Assembly (NCBI RefSeq): GCF_024749045.1
Contig: NZ_CP087184.1
Location: 5,642,001-5,706,000 of the forward strand
Source of the DNA: Pseudomonas sp. B21-028
Lineage (GTDB): Bacteria; Pseudomonadota; Gammaproteobacteria; Pseudomonadales; Pseudomonadaceae
Direction of reading: 5' to 3'
Length of the DNA stretch: 64,000 bases
Shown here: positions 59,852 to 64,000 of the stretch, piece after piece
Numbering within the stretch: position 1 is the stretch's first letter
How the letters are laid out: each line of letters begins with the position of its first letter
Position numbers and translations under genes: made by a program
Notes under the pieces: model-generated
Databases searched by the model: none
Told to the model about the DNA's origin: nothing
Seen by the model: only the letters and a program-made list of their open reading frames with translations

Positions 59852-60765
59852 GAATCTTCGAAATCCAGGGTCAACTCGGGATTTTGGGGCTGGCCTTGTT
59901 CCGCGACTTCGCCCTTCTTACTAAAAGTTTTCTCTAACGGCTTCAACTTTTCACCACGAAAATGATCACTTATATTTAGTCGACGAAGACCAATTTTTAT
60001 ATACTCATCCTGCATTTCTATCCCGACAGAGCGACGCCCCAAGCGCTGAGCAACTGCACACGTAGTGAATGTCCCACTGAATGGATCGAGAACGGTATCA
60101 CCCGCATTGCTGCTAGCTTTTATTATGCGCTCCAATAGTGCCTCTGGCTTCTGACTTGGATGTTCTTCATACTCCGGCATACGATAGCGCACACGCGGCA
60201 TATACCACGTATTACCAGGAACCTTTTTAGTATTATAAGGAGCCGGAATCTCCTTCCTATAATCTATCAACTTCCGCACGGCTCCGGTTTTTGCTTCAAC
60301 CTCTATATCCGAAGCATTAAATGTATATTTTTTTGGATTTTTTGCAGCAAAAATAATCGGCTCATACATTGAACCGTAATATTTTTTTGCTTGCACGCCG
60401 GAGCTATCGTAATGCCATACAATACGAGACATAATAGTCAATCGCTCACGCAGCCATAAATCAATATATGGCATAGCCTGCGTGCTGGTCATCACATAAA
60501 TACTGCCTGTTGGAGAGAGCTTCTTAATGCACATCTCCAGCCACTCGTAACACCACTCAGCATACTTGGCGTCAGACGGCCAAGAATCTTTAAAATCACC
60601 AAACTTCTTGCCAATATTGTACGGAGGATCAGCGAAAATCAGGTCAATAGTTCCATCAGGAATCACTTGCAAAACATCAAAACAGCTACCTTTATAGATA
60701 GTGCAATTATCACTACTGAATTTTTCTATACCACTTAAAATACTAAAATTTTCTTGCTGAGTCAT
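59812..60765 (-). CDS. Adenine-specific DNA methyltransferase, YhdJ-like
   Basis: 317 residues, beta-class order: catalytic DPPYN at 46-50 (LIFADPPYNIGK), then target recognition, then the SAM loop DPFSGTFTT at 227-235. Similarity to E. coli YhdJ runs along almost the whole protein (RIVWHYDSSGVQAKKYYGSM, EAKTGAVRKLIDYRK, KVPGNTWYMPRVRYRMPEYE). YhdJ methylates adenine in ATGCAT, so the same or a related site is expected. Start ATG 60765 with an AAGGG site. The last 40 or so residues, beyond the YhdJ-like part, overlap the recombinase remnant frame. Confidence 0.88.
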   Translation of the reverse strand: MTQQENFSILSGIEKFSSDNCTIYKGSCFDVLQVIPDGTIDLIFADPPYNIGKKFGDFKDSWPSDAKYAEWCYEWLEMCIKKLSPTGSIYVMTSTQAMPYIDLWLRERLTIMSRIVWHYDSSGVQAKKYYGSMYEPIIFAAKNPKKYTFNASDIEVEAKTGAVRKLIDYRKEIPAPYNTKKVPGNTWYMPRVRYRMPEYEEHPSQKPEALLERIIKASSNAGDTVLDPFSGTFTTCAVAQRLGRRSVGIEMQDEYIKIGLRRLNISDHFRGEKLKPLEKTFSKKGEVAEQGQPQNPELTLDFEDSMPQPVRLGDLLP

Positions 60766-61073
60766 TGCCAGCCCTTTTGATTGATACTTACACTCTATAT
60801 CAAGGTACACTTCAAACTAGCAGATACTAAAAAATGCAGCCACTCACTGAGATTTTTACAAAAAATAAATCTTCATATATGTTAACAGCCCGAGCCATAT
60901 TTTCCATCGAGTTTTTCCTCACCGCTGCCAAATCGCCCTGTTTTCAGACGGATCGCACTATCGCTCCAAGGGAGCGTTTTTATCAACGTCTCACCCATCT
61001 GAACGATAAGATCGGCGGTCGTAAAACTGAGTACACCACCGTACCGAAAAGGTCAGGAATAGCCCCTGGGCCC
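60766..61073. other. AT-rich leader and gene-free stretch
   Basis: Contains the methyltransferase promoter region on the minus strand and no convincing gene. A plus-strand frame of 80 codons (60834-61076) has no family features; its end adjoins the mrr remnant. Confidence 0.4.
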
Positions 61074-61549
61074 TAAACGAACTCAGCATCGAAGATGCGC
61101 GACACCCCCTCTCGGCCGAGCCCAAGGCTTTAGTCAGCGAAGGAGAGCAAGCTACCCCCCATGAGCCATTGGCGGATGATCTGCTGGCCCAAGTGCGCGC
61201 CGCCTCGCCGACCTTTTTCGAGCAACTGGTGGTCGATCTGATGATCGCCATGGTTACGGGGGGCGCGCAGGGAAGCAGGCCAAGCGCTGGCCTCACACCG
61301 TACACCGCCCGGAGATCGACAAGTTCATCGGAGCCCTTACCCGCCAGCGCGCCCGCAAGGGTGTATTCATCACCACTTCGGACTTTTCCAGCGGCGCCCG
61401 CGACGCGGCAATGAGCCTGGATATAAAAGTGGTGCTGATTGATGGTCTGGAGTTGGCGCGGTTGATGGTCGAAAACAATTCTGGTTGCAGCGTGAAAACA
61501 GATTTACGAAGTGAGGCAGCTTGATAGCGATTACTTCTTAGAGGACTGA
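61074..61549 (+). pseudogene. mrr: Decayed mrr (type IV restriction) gene
   Basis: Three pieces of an Mrr-type protein lie in order in different frames. First, LADDLLAQVRAASPTFFEQL, VVDLMIAM. Then QAKRW directly joined to RPEIDKFIGALTRQRARKGV and FITTSDFSSGARDAAMSLDI. Last, after a frameshift near 61495-61510, the C-terminus YEVRQLDSDYFLED ending at TGA 61547-61549. The N-terminal winged-helix region is gone, and about 30 residues before QAKRW, where the catalytic GxxGIDGxIxxD lies in the family, are deleted. It cannot encode an active enzyme. Confidence 0.85.
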
Positions 61550-61587
61550 CCAACACAGTGCTCCGGTCTCGTCTTGATCGGGGCCAA

Positions 61588-61610
61588 TTGTGCAACGGGT
61601 TGTTGCACAA
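61588..61610. repeat. Perfect 9-bp inverted repeat
   Basis: TTGTGCAAC-GGGTT-GTTGCACAA. It lies between the mrr remnant and the unknown membrane-protein gene; it could be an operator or a hairpin. There is no T run. Confidence 0.6.
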
Positions 61611-61695
61611 CTATGAGCTCATCCAGCTAGATGTCATGCCTGGACGGTTACAGTGATAACCTGCAATTTCCCCTATAAATAATATTGGATCAGTC

Positions 61696-62313
61696 ATGAA
61701 AAGCTGTCTGAGGACACTCGGAACCAGCCTCGTTAACAGTATGGTGATCCCCGCCGCCTGGTTATCTGGCCTTACCACGATAGCACTCGTGTGGGGCGTG
61801 ATTGTGTATTGGCCCGATAAGCTTTCCGCCGAAGGACGCCAGCTCTTCCTGGCTTCTGTTTCTATTTCTTGCCTCGCCATATGGCACTTGATACGGCGCA
61901 GGAGACGAGCAAAGGCACTTGTAGCATCCATCAACCTGAAAGAAGGTTTGAGCCTTGACGATACTCAGCGGCTCGGCTTTCCAAGCCCCCTATTTTTTGT
62001 CTTTGACCCCTTCAGCAAGAAACTCGCTCAATGCCAAAGCGCCACCGGCGATTATCAAATTCGAGACTTCACGTGGGTAACAGGCTGGCACTTTGAGTGG
62101 CGACGGATTGACAGCAAGGTATCGGGCGGGGTTCTTCGAATAGTCGACGGGGCAGGCATGAGCATTCCAGCCGACGAGATTCGGCGTAGATTCATAGGGT
62201 TCTCACTGGTTTTGACGGTTGCCGATACAAGTCATCCTCCCTTCCGTTTTCCAATGAACCGGAGCGCAGCTGAAGGGTGGTGTACCCGATGCAATATGCT
62301 TTTCAACGGCTAA
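61696..62313 (+). CDS. Unknown protein with two N-terminal membrane helices
   Basis: 205 residues. Two hydrophobic segments (about 14-38 and 49-65) are followed by a basic run (IRRRRRAKAL) that should face the cytoplasm, then a soluble domain (about 75-205) ending RSAAEGWCTRCNMLFNG. This resembles the general layout of DUF4755-like small membrane proteins, but I am not sure. GGATCAG precedes the ATG, with an AT-rich TATAAATAATATT upstream. GC content and codon use are lower than in the core genes. Confidence 0.65.
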   Translation: MKSCLRTLGTSLVNSMVIPAAWLSGLTTIALVWGVIVYWPDKLSAEGRQLFLASVSISCLAIWHLIRRRRRAKALVASINLKEGLSLDDTQRLGFPSPLFFVFDPFSKKLAQCQSATGDYQIRDFTWVTGWHFEWRRIDSKVSGGVLRIVDGAGMSIPADEIRRRFIGFSLVLTVADTSHPPFRFPMNRSAAEGWCTRCNMLFNG

Positions 62314-62331
62314 ACACAAAGCCACAACGCC

Positions 62332-62487
62332 TAATGCCAGTCAGTTAAGGATCAAACGGCGCAACGCCTGTGGGAGCAAAGCTTGCTCGCGATAGCGATG
62401 GACCCGTCAACATTGTTGCTGGCTGACTTACCGCAATCGCGAGCAAGCTTTGCTCCCACGGGTTTGTGGCTTAACTGACTGGCATTA
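62332..62487. mobile_element. 156-bp MITE carrying a REPIN
   Basis: Perfect 18-bp terminal inverted repeats, TAATGCCAGTCAGTTAAG (62332-62349) and its complement (62470-62487), are flanked directly by an 11-bp direct repeat GCCACAACGCC (62321-62331 and 62488-62498). The inside is almost only a family-A REPIN (62369-62459). There is no transposase. A direct repeat of 11 bp fits IS4-type target duplications. Confidence 0.8.
62369..62459. repeat. REPIN, family A variant, inside the MITE
   Basis: Arms GTGGGAGCAAAGCTTGCTCG and GAGCAAGCTTTGCTCCCAC with matching compensating changes. Confidence 0.88.
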
Positions 62488-62571
62488 GCCACAACGCCCC
62501 TCCTATTGCAGTCCCTCAAAGCCCAGCTCAGACACGAATGCGCCCGGTATCATTTCGGGCTCTCGGATACG

Positions 62572-62602
62572 AAAAAAGGTCTTGCCCAGCAAGACCTTTT
62601 TT
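62572..62602. terminator. Bidirectional terminator of the DUF6124 gene
   Basis: A perfect 14-bp stem (62572-62585 with 62589-62602) runs from an A tract to a T tract around GGTCTTGC/GCAAGACC, so it can act on both strands. It lies 30 bases after the DUF6124 stop. Confidence 0.88.
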
Positions 62603-62631
62603 TACGTCAAGAGGGCCGCGAACTCCCTGCC

Positions 62632-62991
62632 CTACCTCACCTCAACAATATCCAAAGCCCGATTAGCCAGCAGTTCACTCAACTCGATCACCTGCAAAAT
62701 CCCCAACGCCACATGTCGTCTTGACCCATCCAGATCAAACGCCAAATCACTGATCATGGCATTCGCCGAAGCCAGGTTCTCACTGAGGTTCGCAAGCAAA
62801 CATTCAGAATCAACATCAGGCGCGATAAGAAACAGCGGGTGAGCGTTGTCGGACGTTTCTTTTTCAGGCGTGGGCTTCAGGTAGAAGTCCAAGGCTCGCG
62901 CAGCAGCGTCGTCGAGTTTCTTGTTTCGGGCCGATTGGGCGCGGGAGGCGGTTTCGTCTGTGGCTGGGGGATTCGGAGTAACTTTTGCCAT
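62632..62991 (-). CDS. DUF6124 family protein
   Basis: 119 residues. MAKVTPNPPATDETA at the N-terminus, KKLDDAAARALDFYLKP, FLIAPDVDSECLLANLSENL and HVALGILQVIELSELLANRA match the Pseudomonas DUF6124 family. Function unknown; soluble and helical. Start ATG 62991 with an AGGA site; the frame to 63021 is longer but lacks a ribosome-binding site. Confidence 0.85.
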   Translation of the reverse strand: MAKVTPNPPATDETASRAQSARNKKLDDAAARALDFYLKPTPEKETSDNAHPLFLIAPDVDSECLLANLSENLASANAMISDLAFDLDGSRRHVALGILQVIELSELLANRALDIVEVR

Positions 62992-63480
62992 TGTCTTGCT
63001 TCCTGTAGTTGGAGCCATCACCCGCTCGCGACTAAACGATGGGAGGCAGCTGTACGCAGGTTAGTCGACCGGGGAAACAAGAAACCGGCGCGTCCGAGGA
63101 CGCCCTGCGCACAGCCACCATCGAGTGCAGGATGGGAATCCTGACTGGATGACGCCTTGCACAACCTGTTTCATCCTGGGCGACTAAACCCGATCACTGA
63201 TGAGCAGTGACAGAACTCAAACTACCGACGCGACCCAGGGCGCACAAGCCGGCGGATTCTGGCGTAGTTGTAGGCAATGGCGCAAGGCGGTGTCGGCTGT
63301 AGGGGCGGTGTCGTGTTTTTCGTTATGGGGAAAGGCGATGGGGCAGTTGGTTGGATGCTGGCTGATGGATCGCTTCGCGAGCAGGCTCGCTCCCACAGGG
63401 GATTGAGCCTGGACCAGATGGTGGGCGAGCCGCCAGCGAGTGCCTGTCTTCGATCGTCCGATCCCGTCTTTGGGCTGCTG
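62992..63480. other. Leader of the DUF6124 gene and gene-free stretch
   Basis: No convincing gene. The motif CGACTAAAC occurs at 63029-63037 and 63181-63189, and a near-inverted GTTAGTCG at 63060-63067. A hairpin GCGTCC-GA-GGACGC lies near 63090-63103, and CACTG-ATGAG-CAGTG near 63195-63209. A single family-A REP arm is at 63371-63396. Confidence 0.5.
63371..63396. repeat. Single REP arm, family A
   Basis: One GCGAGCAGGCTCGCTCCCAC arm without a partner. Confidence 0.8.
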
Positions 63481-63939
63481 CTATAAACGCCGAGCCATCA
63501 GGCATTGCTCTTTCCCCCAGGCCTCGAAGCGCTCCAACACTTCCCAGCCCAGCCTGGCGTAGTAATGACTTTGACTATGGGTGTGCAGGTACAAAGTGGT
63601 GAATCCAGCCTCTCTCGCATGTTGGCAAATGCCTTCGATCAACTGCGCGGCGAGCCCCCTGCGTCTAGCTTCTGGCGCGATGTAGACGCATGCCAACCAT
63701 GGCCCCAGTTCTGGCCGGTCGGGCAGGTCGTTGTCGGCAAGTGAGGCACCGCCCAGTAGTTGGCCTTGTTCTGTGGCTATCAAGCATTTCCACTGACCAT
63801 TGTGCTGTCCTGCCGAGAATTCGTGCTGCCAACTGGCGAGGGGTTGTTGTGTGAATTCGTAGCTGAATTCCTGATGAAGCCATTCGGCCATCTGGTCGCA
63901 TTTGTCCATGTGGTTGGTGAGCCAGTCCATTTGCGGCAT
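63481..63939 (-). CDS. GNAT family N-acetyltransferase
   Basis: 152 residues. GNAT motifs: LLGGASLADNDL, GPWLACVYIAPEARRRGLAA (motif A with RRRGLA acetyl-CoA loop), and HTHSQSHYYARLGWEVLERF near the C-terminus. Substrate unknown. Start ATG 63937-63939 is preferred because of an AAGGA site 10 bases upstream; a GTG at 63963 is the alternative. Confidence 0.88.
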   Translation of the reverse strand: MPQMDWLTNHMDKCDQMAEWLHQEFSYEFTQQPLASWQHEFSAGQHNGQWKCLIATEQGQLLGGASLADNDLPDRPELGPWLACVYIAPEARRRGLAAQLIEGICQHAREAGFTTLYLHTHSQSHYYARLGWEVLERFEAWGKEQCLMARRL

Positions 63940-64000
63940 GTGGAACGTTCCTTGTGTGTTCACTGGTGTTACTGATGGGTTGTGGCGACGTGGCTCAAGG

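Noticed and set aside
63200..63406. 68-codon plus-strand ORF upstream of the acetyltransferase
   Set aside because: It runs into a REP arm (its C-terminus FASRLAPTGD is the typical REP translation) and has no supporting features.
57737..64000. Intact prophage
   Set aside because: Only a repressor-like gene and a recombinase remnant are present; no integrase, terminase, capsid or tail genes were seen.

Overview
The window is a chromosomal segment of a fluorescent Pseudomonas (P. fluorescens complex). The evidence is the high GC content, the protein sequences, two abundant families of Pseudomonas-type REP/REPIN repeats between genes, and a gene order that, from memory, follows the amn-ladS-thiDE-hemL-miaB-leuS-lipAB-dacA-rodA-proA-mpl-eut-ppa block of P. 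aeruginosa PAO1 (roughly PA3970-PA4031). The core block runs from 1 to about 56.8 kb; 57-64 kb is accessory.

Layout. 0-5 kb (minus): the 5' part of amn, an AidB-like acyl-CoA dehydrogenase, and the hybrid sensor kinase ladS. 5-20.8 kb (mainly plus): thiD-thiE-hemL, a Sel1 protein, miaB, the ybeZ-ybeY-corC-lnt operon, then leuS-lptE-holA. 21-22.6 kb: arfA, which carries an internal hairpin giving non-stop mRNA, and the SltB3-type lytic transglycosylase. 22.7-35.6 kb (minus): ldcA, then a tightly packed run proA-nadD-rsfS-rlmH-mrdA-rodA-sltB1-rlpA-dacA-ybeD-lipB-lipA that joins the cell-elongation machinery to ribosome silencing, NAD synthesis and lipoylation. 35.7-45.6 kb: mpg, a DedA-PAP2 fusion, a Lon-N-domain protein, a CidA/LrgB pair, a MaoC hydratase, a MORN-repeat lipoprotein with a caspase-like C13 domain, ubiX and mpl. 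45.7-53.8 kb: an ethanolamine catabolic unit without microcompartment genes (sigma-54 activator eatR, divergent exaC with a recognisable -24/-12 promoter, permease, eutB, eutC). 53.9-56.8 kb: acetyltransferase, dedA, mtfA, ppa.

Beyond the ppa terminator the composition changes. There is a solitary LexA/C1-type repressor with an operator-like dyad, a candidate small RNA, an AT-rich restriction-modification pair (a YhdJ-like adenine methyltransferase and an unfamiliar putative nuclease) with the C-terminal remnant of a serine recombinase between them, a decayed mrr gene, an unknown membrane protein, a 156-bp MITE with perfect 18-bp terminal repeats and 11-bp direct repeats, a DUF6124 gene and a GNAT acetyltransferase. 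This looks like a site where defence genes are gained and lost.

The most interesting observations are the arfA non-stop hairpin, the MORN-C13 lipoprotein, the restriction-modification/recombinase/mrr turnover site, the REPIN-carrying MITE, a 135-bp tandem array of REPINs, and a structured element at 23.8-24.06 kb that is probably multicopy.
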